Notes: generated by a model from the letters alone, not told the origin. A stretch of 64,000 nucleotides of DNA from Lucinisca nassula (GCA_963580285.1 OY757021.1:93297221-93361220); one strand, 5' to 3'; shown: positions 40,274-52,103, counted from the stretch's first letter. A program made the numbers and translations.

Positions 40274-41390
40274 TTTCTGGTCCTTTGGGACCAATGAGTT
40301 CATTTGGTATCCTTTTGAAAATAGAGTTCTGCTTAAGCCGGTGCTAGAGGGCATGGCCGGTGTTGCGGATTTCAGTACTGGTCATGAACAGACTCAATAA
40401 AACCGAGTCTGCTATTTTCGTTTATTTGGTGTATTCCTTGCTTCCAAAGGATCTAACTTCAGAACTTATTTATTTTCACTGTAGCTGGTGTTGTGCCGTG
40501 TGGCAGCCGTAAAACGTCTCCCCGTACATCATCATAGTGCAGATTATATTTTCTGGTCCTTTGGGATCATTGAGTTCATTTGGTATCATTTTGAAAATAG
40601 AGTTCTGCTTAACCCTTTACCACTCAGATACGTGTTTTTACGTGTCTGCACACCCCCCCCCCCCCCCCACCCCCATTTAAAGCCTCAGAAGCACCTAAAA
40701 TCTGCATTTCTAATTCTACCCCTGGTTAGTTGTTTGCTTTAGGATTTGTTGGGCAAAAAAGTGACCTGTTTTTTCGCGCGCCTCCCCACTTAAAATATTC
40801 TGGGGGGAATTGAAGGGGGGCAGCGCCCCCCTCACATCCCGAAAATTTTTGGGTTTATGGCCCAACCGGCCGCTAAAATTTATATCTGAGGGTGTCTGGG
40901 GAAAAAAATGCCTGAAAACTGATGCTGATAAAACATGCTGCAAACAGTGAAAATGGCCAGTGCCAAACACCTTAATTGTTGCCTTGACAGCTGTGTGAAG
41001 ATTAAAATGTGGTCAAAAATTCATGTGAAAACACATGTTTTGCCAACTTTGAGATGCCCCCTCTTTACCATGACAACAATGATCAAGTCATGAAACGTTG
41101 CATTTGAAAGGCTACTGTCCAATGAACATTCATACCGAGTTTGGTGTAAAACAGACCATCCATTATGAAACAATGGCTAGTTGAAGTTGCTGTCAGGTGC
41201 AACACTGTGAAAATCAGCGAAATTCACAAAATCCCTGAGTGGTAAAGGGTTAAGCCGGTGCTAGAGGGCGTGGCCGATGCTGCACATTTCAGTACTGGTC
41301 ATGAACAGACTCAATAAAACTGAGTCTGCTATTTTCGTTTATTTGGTGTATTCCTTGCTTCCAAAGGATCTAACTTCAGAACTTATTTAG
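40274..41390 (+). repeat. 276-bp tandem duplication, second copy holding an insertion
   Basis: TTCTGGTCCTTTGGGA..CATTGAGTTCATTTGG at 40275 and 40551. GTGCTAGAGGGC.TGGCCG..TGC and AACAGACTCAATAAAAC occur after each. The second copy is split by the 637-bp element. Confidence 0.88.
40613..41249. mobile_element. TTAA-flanked DNA element, 637 bp, with in-window empty site
   Basis: CCCTTTACCACTCAG at the left and CTGAGTGGTAAAGGG at the right are perfect 15-bp inverted repeats, with TTAA at 40609..40612 and 41250..41253. The duplicated flank at about 40326 reads GAGTTCTGCTTAAGCCGG, the exact empty site. CCC-starting ends with a TTAA target are the hallmark of piggyBac-type transposons. No transposase frame is seen, so it is non-autonomous. 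A C17 run lies at about 40650. Confidence 0.93.
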
Positions 41391-41792
41391 AAACTGACAA
41401 CAGCTCATCTTGAATCAGTGGAAGTAGAAATGATTTCATGATCAATCTCTATGAAAAAAATGTTTTCGAGCCAGCTCAGCTTGTACCAAATCCAGGCTGC
41501 TGAGGGACGTCATATGTCATTGTGAGTTAAATGCAAACTACTGTACTTTAAGCAAACAGTGTATATCTTGATCAGTGGTAGCTGATCAGGCTTTTCATTG
41601 TCAATATTCCTTTCATGGGCTGCTATATACTGAGAAGAATTTTCCAAACAGTAATAAATGGACTTAAAATTTTGCAGTCAGTCCAGTGTGTAGACATTAG
41701 TTACAACAAAGTGGCTCTCATCATTGTTCAGGACATGAAAAAATCCATATTATGTCAACAAAGAAAACTCAAATCCTGACCTTACTCTGCAC
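41391..41792. mobile_element. SINE M fragment and degraded core hairpin
   Basis: GAAACTGACAACAGCTCATC ... GATTTCATGATCAATCTC (M body, about 41391..41480), then GCAAACAGTGTATATCTTGATCAG paired with CTGATCAGGCTTTTCATTG (about 41550..41602). Confidence 0.5.
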
Positions 41793-41934
41793 TAATCCAT
41801 TCTGTACCGGAAACCCCAAAACGGGTACCCTGGCAAACAGTGTAGGCCCAGATCAGATGCCACAGAACGCGGCATCTGATCAGGGCCTACACTGTTTGCA
41901 AAAAGTTCAGCGATTTTCCGAATAGTTTTTGAAG

Positions 41935-44551
41935 ACAAGAGGACCAAGCTGGTCCTGTATCGCTCACCTGAGCTAACAGATTCAAAGTTTCAGGAAGTGC
42001 CAACCTTTACTGAAGGATTAATGGAAGGACATGGTGATGACAGGGTAAGCAATTTCTGCAAATCAAATAGAATGTAACTCTATGATAAATAGGCTGACCT
42101 CACCAGCTTTCAAACTCATTCTAGCTTTCATTCCTGACTTGCTAAGAAGATCCGATATAAACTGATGGGGCTATGGTGATGACAAGTTCAAAAATAAGCA
42201 ATTAACTGCTGCAATCAAAGGGATGTTACTCTGTGACAAATAGGCAAACCTCACAAGTTTTCAAACTCCTCCGAGCTTTTCTACCTGACTTATTTGTTTG
42301 TAAGTTTCATGAAGATCCGATCAAAACTGAAGGGGCAGCAGTGCTAACAAGGTCGAAAATAGGCACTTTTAAGCAATCAAAGGCACGTAACTCAATAATA
42401 AATGTGCCGACTTGGCCAGTATTCAAACTCATCCAAGGTTTTATTCCCAGCCACCTTACATATAGGTTTCAGAAAGATCCGCTCAAAACTGAAGGGGCTA
42501 TAGTGATAACAATGTCAAAATTTGGCATTTTTAGCAATAAAAGGGATGTTACTCTAAGATAAATGAACCGACTTGGCCAGTTTTCGAACTCATCCGAGGT
42601 TTCATCCCAAGCCACCTTACATGTAAGTTTCAGAAAAATCCGATCAAAACTGAAGGGGCTACGGCGATGACAAGGTCAAAAATCAACATTTTCAGCCATC
42701 AAAGGGACATAACTACAGTAAATGGGCTGACTTGGCCTGTTTTCGAACTCATCCGAGATTTTATACCCAGCCACCTTACATATAAGTTTCAGAAAGATCT
42801 GATCAAAACTGAAGGGGCTATGGTGATGACAAGGTCAAAAATCGGCATTTTCAGCAATCAAAGGGACGTAAATCTATGATAAATGGGCCAACTTGGTCGG
42901 TATTCGAACTCATCCTAGGTTTTATCCCCAGTCACCTTACATATAAGTTTCAGAAAGGTCTGATTAAAACTGAAGGGGCTACGGTGGTGACAAGGTCAAA
43001 AATCGACATTTTCGGCCATCAAAGGGACATAACTATATAGTAAATGGGGCAACTTGGCCGGTTTTCGAACTCATCTGATGTTTTATCCCCAGCCACCTTA
43101 CATATAAGTTTCAGAAAGATCAGATCAAAACTGAAGGGGCTACAGTGATGACAAGGTCAAAAATCAACATTTTAAGCAATCAAAGGGACCTAACTCTATG
43201 ATAAATAGGCCACCTTGGCCGGTATTCGAACTCATCCCAGGTTTTATCCCCAGCCACCTTACATATAAGTTTCAGAAAGATCCGATCAAAACTGAAAGGG
43301 CAAAGGTGATGACAAGGTCAAAAATCGGCATTTTCAGCAATCAAAGGGACGTTACTCTGTGATAAATGGACCAAATTGGCTGGTTTTGGAACTCATCCGA
43401 GATTTTATCCCCAGCCACGTTACATATAAGTTTCAGATTGATTCGATCAAAACTGAAAGGGCTATGGTGATGGCTATTGTGATGACAAGGTCAAAAATGG
43501 GCATTTTCAGCAATCAAAGGGACTTAACTCTATGATTAATGGGCCGACTTGGCCGGTTTCCTAACTCCTCTGAGTTTTTATCCCAAGCTACCTTTCATAT
43601 AAGTTTCAGATAGATCCGATCAAAACTGAAGGGGCTACAGTGATGACAAGGTCCAAAATCGGCATTTTCAGCAATCAAAGGGACTTAACTCTACGATAAA
43701 TGGGCAGACTAGGCCGGTTTTCGAACCCATCCGAGGTTTTATCCCCAGTCACCTTACATATAAGTTTCAGAAAGATCTGATGAAAACTGAAGGGGCTACA
43801 GTGATGACAAGGTCAAATATCTGCATTTTCAGCAATCAAAGGGACATTACTCTATGATAAATGGGCCTACTTGGCCGGTTTTTGAACTCATCCAAGTTTT
43901 TATCCCCAGCCACCTTACATATAAGATTCGGAAAGATCGGAACAAAACTGAAGGGGCTACGGTGATGACAAGGTCAAATATCTGAATTTTCAGCAATCAA
44001 AGGGACGTAACTCTATGATGAATAGGCTGACTTGGCCGGTTTTCGAACTCATCCGAGGTTTTATCCCCAGTCACCTTACATATAAGTTTCAGAAAGATCT
44101 GATCAAAACTGAAGGGGCTATTGTGATGACAAGGTCAAAAATCGGCATTTTCAGCAATCAAAGGGACATAACTCTATAACTAATGGGCCGACTTGGCCGG
44201 TTTTCGAACTCATCCGAGCTTTTAACCTCAGCCACCTTACATATAAGTTTCAGAAAGATCCGATCAAAAATGAAGGTGCTACGGTGATGACAAGCATTTT
44301 CCATTGTAAGTCTATGGGAAATTGGGATTGCCATAGCAACCAAAGTTTTCAATCAATTTTGATAAAAACCTAAATTCGTCGTTGCCCCACCCAAGGCATG
44401 CTACAGATAAGAAATGATTGAGATCAGCCTGCAGGCTGCAGAGATATAACTGGTCAAAGGTGGTGACGGACAGACGACGGACGACGGCCGACGGACGGCG
44501 GATGACCAGTTATACTATAAGCTCCCCTGGAGCCTTCGGCCCAGGTGAGCT
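41935..44551 (+). mobile_element. Helentron/HINE-like element h11, copy 1 (158-bp core)
   Basis: Left ACAAGAGGACCAAGCTGGTC and CGCTCACCTGAGC. Right CGGACGACGGCCGACGGACG, then a hairpin CTCCCCTGGAGCCTTCGGCC and CAGGTGAGCT. GCTCACCTG / CAGGTGAGC is shared with h6, so h6 and h11 are related families. About 15 tandem units. It lies inside a family D MITE with no evident target duplication. Confidence 0.82.
42240..44290 (+). repeat. Tandem array, about 158-bp unit
   Basis: GATGACAAGGTCAAAAATC and CAGCCACCTTACATATAAG recur every 158 bp or so (for example 42666 and 42824). Open frames here are repeat-derived. Confidence 0.92.
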
Positions 44552-44637
44552 AAAAACACAACCTGAAATCCCTAAATTTTGAAATGGACTCCTGCTATAT
44601 ATAAGGAGGAAGATTCCATTTGGTACAAAAAGGGTTA

Positions 44638-45343
44638 AAATCAAAACTTTTACAATTTGAATTGAGAGTCTACAGTGTCTTGAATGTACAGCAAATTCCA
44701 ACACACCCCAAGTTCCCCCACCCTATCACAACCTGCCTGTTTGGGAAGACAGAAATGGTAAATAATTTGTCATGTGGTGGAATAGTTATCTATGTCTATA
44801 AAAAGACCATATAATTTAGATCAATCACAGCACAAACTTTTATTTGTAGGAACGCATCTGACCTATGTTTGTTCTTGATAAAATGTTTGTAAAATTATTG
44901 AATTTTAAGCCTTCAAGTCTCATTTTGGGCCTATTCATCCTACCATAATGTTATTCGGAAACAGTATACCTACAGTTGATATAATTTGATCGCCATTATT
45001 ATATCATAATAATAAGCCATATAAAAGGACAGTATTTTATTCAAAATTATTGTGTATAAGATGAAAATTAGGAATTCAAATTGTGTAAAAGTAAAGTTGA
45101 ACTAAATATTGGAGGTATACAGTGATTTGTGCTTGAAGCAGCAACCCTGGTTGAGGAATTAATGTTTTTTTTTTTTTTCTTTTTTTTTTTTTTGCGTTTC
45201 ATTCTTGAGAATAGGTTTTGAAGTTTTACTGAATATACATGTATAGAATTCAATGAGAAAACCAGAGTAAAATGTCAAAAAGATGAAAAAAAACCCTCTG
45301 TCTAAACTAACAATTTTATGGTCATTTTAAACAGAATCAAACG
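44638..45343. other. No gene seen; AT-rich with poly-T
   Basis: Contains two adjacent T runs at about 45164..45194. Otherwise unclassified. Confidence 0.4.
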
Positions 45344-45344
45344 G

Positions 45345-45566
45345 GCCTCTGTGGCCTAGTGGTTAAGAGCGCTGACTCTTAATCATTAGTCTCTCACCGC
45401 TGTGGTTAGAGCCTGGCTCGGGTTGCACGCGAGACGCCAATTTCTGCAACGGAAGGTCAGTTGTTTTTTCTCCGGGTACTCCGGTTTTTGCCCACCTCTA
45501 ATTAACGATCAGCTTGTTATGAGTGAAATAATCTTGAAAGGGCCTTAAAACCAAAACCAAAAAAAA
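45345..45566 (+). mobile_element. SINE family V (tRNA-like head)
   Basis: A box TGTGGCCTAGTGGTTAAGAG, B-like box GGTTAGAGCCTGG. Body CTCCGGGTACTCCGGTTTTT. Tail GAAAGGGCCTTAAAACC and A-rich run. Only copy in the window. The next element (h11 copy 2) starts in its A tail. Confidence 0.78.
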
Positions 45567-47836
45567 ACAAGAGGACCAAGCTAGCTTGGTCCTGTATCGC
45601 TCACCTGAGCTAACAGATTCAAAGTTTAAGGAAGTGCCAACCTTTACTGAAGGCAATGGGAGGACATGGTGATGACAGGGTATGCATTTTCTGAAAATCA
45701 AGTAGAATTTAACTCTATGATAAACAGGCTGACCTCACCGGTTTTCAAACTCATTCAAGCTTTTATTCCTGACTTGCTTTGAAGATCCTATCTAAACTGA
45801 AGTGGCTATGATGATGAAAAGTTCAAAAACAAGAGTTTTCAAACTCCTCCAAGCTTTCTGCCTGTCTTCCTTGTTTGTAAGTTTCATGAAGATCCGTTCA
45901 AAACTAAAGGGGCAGCAGTGATAACAATGTCGAAAATAGGCATTTTCAGCAATCAAAGGCACGTCACTCTATGATAAATGTGCCGACTTGGCCGGTATTC
46001 GAACTCACCTCAGGTTTTATTCCCAGCCACCTTACATGTAAGTTTCAGAAAGATCCGATCAAACTTGGCCAGTATTCAAACTCATCCAAGATTTTATTCC
46101 CTGCCACCTCACATTTAAGTTTCAGAAAGATCCGATCAAAACTGAAGGGGCTACGGTGATGACAAGGTCAAATTTGGCATTTTTAGCAATCAAAGGGATG
46201 TTACTCTAAAATAAATGAGCTGACTTGGCCAGTTTTCGAACTCATACGAGGTTTCATCCCCAGCCACCTTACATATAAGTTTCAGAAAAATCTGATCAAA
46301 ACTGAAGGGGCTACAGTAATGACAAGGTCAAAAATCAACATTTTCAGCCATCAAAGGGACAGAACTCTATGATAAATGGGCTGACTTGGCCTGTTTTCGA
46401 ACTCATCCAAGATTTTATCCCCAGCCACCTTACATATAAGTTTCAGAAAGATCCGATCAAAACTGAAGGGGCTATGGTGATGACAAGGTCAAAAATCGGC
46501 ATTTTCAGCAATCAAAGGGACGTAAATCAATGATAAATGGGCCAACTTGGCCGGTATTCAAACTTATCCTAGGTTTTATCTCCAGTCACCTTACAAATAG
46601 GTTTCAGAAAGATTCGATCAAAACTGAAGGGGCTACGGTGATGACAAGGTAAAAAATCGACATTTTCAGCCATCAAAGGGACATAACTATATAGTTAATG
46701 GGGCATGGTTAATGGGTTTTATCCCCAGCCACCTTACATATAAGTTTCAGAAAGATCCGATCAAAACTGAAGGGGCTACAGTGTGGACAAGGTCAAAAAT
46801 CAACATTTTCAGCAATCAAAGGGACCTAACTCTATGATAAATAGGCCACCTTTGCCGGTATGCGAACTCATCCGAGGCAATATCCCCAGCCACCTTGCAT
46901 ATAAGTTTCAGAAAGATCCGATCAAAACTGAAAGGGCTACGGTGATGACAAGGTCAAAAATTGGCATTTTCAGCAATCAAAGGGACGATACTCTGTGATA
47001 AATGGACCAACATGGCTGGTTTTCGAACTCATCCAAGATTTTATCCCCAGCCACTTTACATATAAGTTTCAGAAAGATTCGATCAAAACTGAAAGGGCTA
47101 CAGTGATGACAAGGTCAAAAATCAGCATTTTCAGCAATCAAAGGGACGTTACTCTACGATAAAAGGGCCGACTTGGTCGGTTTTCAAACTCATCCGAGAT
47201 TTTATCCACAGCCACCTTACATATAAGTTTCAGAAAGATCCGATCAAAACTGAAGGGGCTACGGTGATGACAAGGTCAAAAATCGGCATTTTCAGCAATC
47301 AAAGGGACGTAACTCTATGATAAATTGGCGGACTTGGCGGGTTTTCGAACTCATCCGAGGTTTTTTCCCCAGCCACATTACATATAAGTTTCAGAAAGAT
47401 CCGATCAAAACTGAAGGGGCTACGGTGATGACAAGGTCGAAAATGGGCATTTTCAGCAATCAAAGGGACGTAACTCTATGATAAATGGGCCGACTTGGCC
47501 GGTTTTAGAACTCATCCGAGTTTTTATCCCCAGTCACCTTACATATAAGTTTCAGAAAGATCCGATCAAAACTGAAGGCGCTACGGTGATGACAAGCATT
47601 TTCCCATAGTAAGTCTATGGGACCTTGTGGTTGCCATAGGAACCAAAGTTTTAGAGCGATTTCAAAAAAAAGTTAATGTCATCAATGCCCCACCAGAGGC
47701 ATGCTACAGGTGAGAAATGATTGAGATCAGCCTGCAGGATACAGAGATATAGCTGCTCAAAAGTGTGGACGGACGACGGACGACGGAGGACCCACTATAC
47801 TATAAGCTCCCCTGGAGCCTTCGGCCCAGGTGAGCT
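45567..47836 (+). mobile_element. Helentron/HINE-like element h11, copy 2
   Basis: ACAAGAGGACCAAGCTAGCT palindrome at the left, CGCTCACCTGAGC. Right GGACGACGGACGACGGAGGA, CTCCCCTGGAGCCTTCGGCC and CAGGTGAGCT. About 13 units, some truncated (for example near 46050 and 46700). Same orientation as copy 1, which lies 1 kb upstream. Confidence 0.82.
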
Positions 47837-47910
47837 AAAAAAAATCAGAATCAGAAATGTTACAGGTGATACATCCAACGACATTCATTTGTTAGGACCT
47901 TTGATAGAAA

Positions 47911-48176
47911 CATTTCGAAAAAAAATGCCTATACAAAAAATATTGTAAATTTTACCGCCAGAAAAACGAAAATTTTAAGATGAAAATTTGTGACATTTTT
48001 CTTATTTCTGCTCAAAATATATGTTGTCGGTACACATTAGAACTGCCTATATTGAGGCGGTTCTAACGAGTACCCACAATCTATATTTTAGAGCAAAATT
48101 AAGAAAAATAAGGTTTATCCCTGTAAACCCCAGTTTTTGCTATATAAAAATGGGGTTCAAGGGAATCAAAATTCTT
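47911..48176. mobile_element. Family E MITE
   Basis: ATTTCGAAAAAAAATGCCTAT left, hairpin around AGAACTGCCTATATTGAGGC/GGTTCTAACGAGTACC, then TATAAAAATGGGGTTCAAGG. The right end is decayed. Confidence 0.75.
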
Positions 48177-48506
48177 ATATTTTAATCTTTGATCTTTAAT
48201 GTTTGAAACCTTATTTCAGAGCAGAGAAATTTGGATTATTATACTGTTCAACAAACGTAATTTTCACAGAGCAAATGTTTGAAGACCAAATTGTTGGGAA
48301 AATTAAAGCATCAAGCAAAACTAGAAGCAGATGAAATTCTATTTTTTTTTTAGAGAAAATGAGATTTGATCCATTCCTGATAAATGAATGCCTTCACTTC
48401 TATTTTTCATGTGAATCCCCCTATTTTTCGCATGATTCATGTGAAACGTCAAACATAATTTTCTCCGAAAAACTAAAAGAAAAGTTTTTCTTATTTTTTG
48501 CCATTA
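48177..48506. other. No recognisable feature
   Basis: AT-rich. Contains a short local repeat of 'TTTTTC..GTGAATC/TTCATGTGAA'. Confidence 0.4.
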
Positions 48507-48715
48507 TGTACTGAATGGAGTCTTTCCCCTCACATACAGCAAGTGTCTATTTTGAAATTTAGGGGTGTCTAGTAATCTATCTAGAAAATGTTTAAAATTT
48601 CTGCAAACAGTGCACGCCCTGATCAGATGGCGCATTCTGCGGCATCTGATCTGGGCATTCACTGTTTGTCAGTGATATGTTTAGGGGTTTCCTGTATAAA
48701 ATGGATTACAGGGTT
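48507..48715 (-). mobile_element. Family D MITE
   Basis: ATGTACTGAATGGAGTCTTTC left, core GCAAACAGTGCACGCCCTGATC / GATCTGGGCATTCACTGTTT, right GGGTTTCCTGTATAAAATGG. Confidence 0.75.
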
Positions 48716-49204
48716 AATCTCTCTACTAAATAAGAAAATAATGGAAAGCTCACAAAGGTGTTATTAATCCAAATATTCCCTGTGAACGTTTTATTTATGG
48801 ACATAATATAAATATTCTTACAAAGAGGGAGCGAGGTCAGCAGACATTGTAAAATATAAGTAGTAATCTTCAACAAAGCGACCAAACCATGGGGTTACGG
48901 ACTCACCAGGTCAGTTGGATTATACAGGTAAATGGGATTATTTTTCTTTAAATTTGTCGGACATTTAAATTTTATTCTCAGTCAACAATCGATGATAACT
49001 ATTGTGGATATTCCGTATGGAGGTGAATTGTCATCTTTATTTAGTTTAAATTTTGTTCTTTTGCAAGAAAAGAAAAGGGTGGGCGATTTGGATAAAAAAT
49101 TTGATAAATGACTTTTACTGACATTTCTATGCATGCCTTCAAACACAGGTAAGATATTCAATCAAAATCTGTTACACCCTAAAAATATGGACAAAACGTT
49201 TAAT
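48716..49204. other. No recognisable feature
   Basis: AT-rich sequence without a shared repeat. A short ATG frame near 48890 has no supporting splice context. Confidence 0.4.
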
Positions 49205-49206
49205 AT

Positions 49207-49524
49207 CGAGGAAATGGTTTTGTTTGATTTGAGGTTAAACGCCCCTGTCAGCACTGTAAAGGTAATTTTGGAGGCGTTGCTTCCAATTTTGTGGGACTTT
49301 TACCAGACATTGACATGAAATGACACCTCAAGCCCTGCCGCCCAATGAAACCAGTAAGTTTTATAAGCATCATCCTGGACGGTCCGACACTCGCACTGCT
49401 TTGCCTGGGCAGGCTTTGATCCCCTAAGCGGTTTACCAGTACTCGTGTACGGGTCAATTTCAGCTCTGTGTGGAAGCATCATGCAGCCCATCTATTTCTT
49501 CAAGCCCCGATGGTAGGGGGCCAA
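49207..49524 (-). mobile_element. SINE family F
   Basis: TTTGATTTGAGGTTAAACGCC (reverse tail) through CTTCAAGCCCCGATGGTAGG (reverse head). Nearly complete. Confidence 0.85.
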
Positions 49525-49649
49525 CCAGGAAATGGTGACAAACAGAATTTGACAGAAGACAAACTTGAGCTCTGTTAAGAGAAGTTACCAATGTTACTAT
49601 AATTTTTGTACCTTTATGTGCGAAGATTTAGGGATTTCAACAGAAAAAA

Positions 49650-49795
49650 CTATTTTTAGTCTTCTCTGACTTGCAACATATGATTTGTGCGATCAGTAAA
49701 GACTCTGATCAGCCTCTGCATTTGCACAGTCTGACCAGAGTCTTTGCTGATAGCATGAGCCCTCTACATTCAAAGAGAGACATTAACAGAAACTC
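49650..49795. mobile_element. Hairpin with GCAAAGACTC-type core
   Basis: CGATCAGTAAAGACTCTGATC pairs with GACCAGAGTCTTTGCTGAT, followed by AGCATGAGCCCTC. Same type as 3155..3236. Confidence 0.6.
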
Positions 49796-49841
49796 TGGAC
49801 GTGCAGGCTCATCTGAGTCTTACTGGTTGCATAGATCTTTC

Positions 49842-50052
49842 CGTAATGATCCTAAGTATTGGCACAGACAGGCCTAAACAAACAGTGCAGAACCAGATCA
49901 GACTGCTCCTGCAGTCTGATCAGGGTCTACACTGTTTGCCATTTTGTCTCCACCTTTGGGACTTCTTACTGGATCAAGAAACACATTTGTTAAAACTGTA
50001 AGAGAATTATAGCAAGTCCTCAAAATGTTCGAATTTCAAGGATATTTCAGGT
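49842..50052. mobile_element. Family B MITE with shortened core
   Basis: TAATGATCCTAAGTATTGGC left, core AAACAGTGCAGAACCAGATC / GATCAGGGTCTACACTGTTT with the centre reduced, right CAAAATGTTCGAATTTCAAGG. Confidence 0.78.
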
Positions 50053-50215
50053 ATTGTAGGTTTTGTCATGTGCTGGCACACATATACGTAGCATGATTGC
50101 CTTCCCTTGTGAACTAGATACCCGAAACTGAAGGCTCTGATCAGATTGAAATGGGCAGGCTTATGACTAAACACACTGACAAGACTTCTGCAGATGTCTA
50201 TCATATTTAGCCTAT

Positions 50216-50497
50216 AGTATTTGGACACCTCAGCTCTTAATCACACTGGCTCTAAAATTTGAACAAGTACAATTATTTAGTGCCCAGTGTTAGGTCTGAA
50301 AATAACTGGACTGGTGAAAAACAGCGTAGACCCTGATGAGATGCCACATTCTAAGGGGTCTCAAGTGAGTCTAACCTGTTTGCGATGGCAAACAGTGTAG
50401 ACCCTGATGATATGCCGTATCCTATGGCATCTCATCTGAGTCTACACTGTTTGCTCAGGCCGATCTGTCTAAATACATACAGCAAATACAGTATGTC
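50216..50497. mobile_element. Family C MITE with two cores in tandem
   Basis: AGTATTTGGACACCTCAGCTC left. Cores at about 50320..50380 and 50394..50455, separated by GCGATG. Right arm CTCAGGCCGATCTGTCTAAAT. The two cores differ at several positions. Confidence 0.82.
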
Positions 50498-50522
50498 ACG
50501 ACTGTGGGGTTCAGTTCTTGAC

Positions 50523-50801
50523 ATCACGAAAATACACCTATATAATTTTGACCCCCTTGAACCCCACTTTTATGTAGTAAAACTGTGGTTTACATGGGTA
50601 AATCTTCTGTTTCTTATTTCTGCTCCAAAATTAAGATTGTGGGTACGCGTTAGAACTGCCTCATCCAGGCGGTTCTAACGAGTACCCACAATCTATATTT
50701 TGAGCAGAAATAAGAAAATTATCACAATTTTTCATCTTAAAATTTTTGTTTTTTTCGGCGGTAAAGCTTACAATGTATTTGTATAGGTGTGTTTTCCTAA
50801 T
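50523..50801. mobile_element. Family E MITE, intact
   Basis: ATCACGAAAATACACCTATAT left and TATAGGTGTGTTTTCCTAAT right. Hairpin GGGTACGCGTTAGAACTGCC / AGGCGGTTCTAACGAGTACC. Confidence 0.85.
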
Positions 50802-51398
50802 GGAAATGGACTTCAATGTTAGGGTCAACACTAGGGTTGATGAAAATGATAACGGCTACACAAACAAACCAATACATGAATGAGGGAACAAACAAATGGA
50901 CAGAAAAATGAATTTCCATACAGGGCCATGCTTAGTGTCCAAATTTCAAGGGTAGCTTAGGTAATAAAGAGAATCTATATTGATTTTGAAATTATAAGAC
51001 AGGGCAATTCTTAAAACCATTATCAGACAGCTAAAGGAGTTCACAAATGAATATCTTTTGATACTGTTCTGTTATGTAACTTGAGTGATTTTATTGATTG
51101 TTAAAGACATAAGCATTGTTACAGACATCCAAATACTGTTTGGATAGTTTTGTAAAGCTACTGCAACTTTTATTTAGTTCTGTTTATGTTCAATATAGTG
51201 TTGTCGTGGACATAATGTAGCTGTTGACACTGATCAAACCACCTTTCAGGTAAGATGTCTTTCTAACCCTTACGTCACCAAGAAAAACTGCATCTTACAA
51301 TGTTATCTGCTTATGTCGCCTGCTGCATCTTCTTGCAAACTTTTAAAAAAATAATTTTGCAAACCCGATCAGGGTCCACACTGTCTGCAACAATAACT
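50802..51398. other. No recognisable gene or repeat
   Basis: About 600 bp of AT-rich sequence. Open frames are short. Confidence 0.4.
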
Positions 51399-51612
51399 TT
51401 TACCCATTGCATGCAGGAAACCCTTAAAGGGGTACCTTGGTAAACAGAGCAGGCACAGATCAGACGCCGCTATTCGCTGACAGAATTTTCCATCAAAAAA
51501 TTGAATTAAAAAAAAAAAAAAAAAAAAAAAAAGGCCTGAAACCCTATACATGACAAATGAACTTGTCCAACATATAGCAATGCTAGAGGCCACTAGCATA
51601 CAAAGGGCTTAA
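51399..51612 (-). mobile_element. Family H MITE with poly-A run
   Basis: CCCATTGCATGCAGGAAACC left, AACTTGTCCAACATATAGCA and GCATACAAAGGGCTTAA right. The T-run of the family is expanded to about 25 bases (51507..51531 on this strand as A). The central core is deleted. Confidence 0.75.
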
Positions 51613-51833
51613 CCCTTATCTTGCTGTTCATGACAACCCCTATCTTTGCAAACAGTGTAGATCCAGATCAGATGGCTTCTGAAGAAGCCATCTGATCAGG
51701 ATCTACACTGTTTTGGATTCAGTTTATGAATTTGTAGCAATAAATTACATCAAGTAATTTGTTTGGCTGATAGACAGAAATGGGTGTGGCTTAAATGAAT
51801 ATTCAGCAAGATAATGGGCTTAAGTAACCAGCA
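51609..51833. mobile_element. Family A MITE
   Basis: TTAACCCTTATCTTGCTG left, CAGCAAGATAATGGGCTTAA right. Core AAACAGTGTAGATCCAGATC / GATCAGGATCTACACTGTTT. Its left TTAA coincides with the end of the family H element. Confidence 0.85.
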
Positions 51834-51874
51834 GACAACAAAGCAGATGACAATAGTTGTGACTGACATGCCCA

Positions 51875-52082
51875 ATGTCCTGCTCAACATGGTTATCTGC
51901 TACATTTGCTAACAGTTCAGATCAGAATGTTTTTTTGCTTCTGGAGAAGGGATCTGATCTGGATCTTCGCTGTAATGCAATTGGTGAACTTATAGGAATA
52001 AATTAGGAATAAGTATTTTGATTGGTTGATTGTCAAAAATGGGTGTGGCAAAATGAATTTACTCAGCAGAACAAGGTTTAAG
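51875..52082. mobile_element. Family A-like MITE, diverged
   Basis: CAACATGGTTATCTGCTAC, decayed core, GATTGGTTGATTGTCAAAAATG and CAGCAGAACAAGGTTTAAG keep the family A right-arm layout. Confidence 0.6.
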
Positions 52083-52103
52083 AATGTAACATGAGGAGGT
52101 AAA

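Larger units (their letters stand above)
41793..44637. mobile_element. Family D MITE split by a large element
   Basis: Left part 41793..41934 (CTGTACCGGAAACCCCAAAA, a full core, CGATTTTCCGAATAGTTTTTG). Right part 44552..44637 (AACACAACCTGAAATCCCTA ... GGTACAAAAAGGGTTAA). Together they make one family D element. Confidence 0.85.

Noticed and set aside
42233..47000. Frames of 60-109 codons in the h11 arrays
   Set aside because: Same repeated peptide (FIPSHLTYKFQKDPIKTE) in each 158-bp unit; an unselected by-product of the array.
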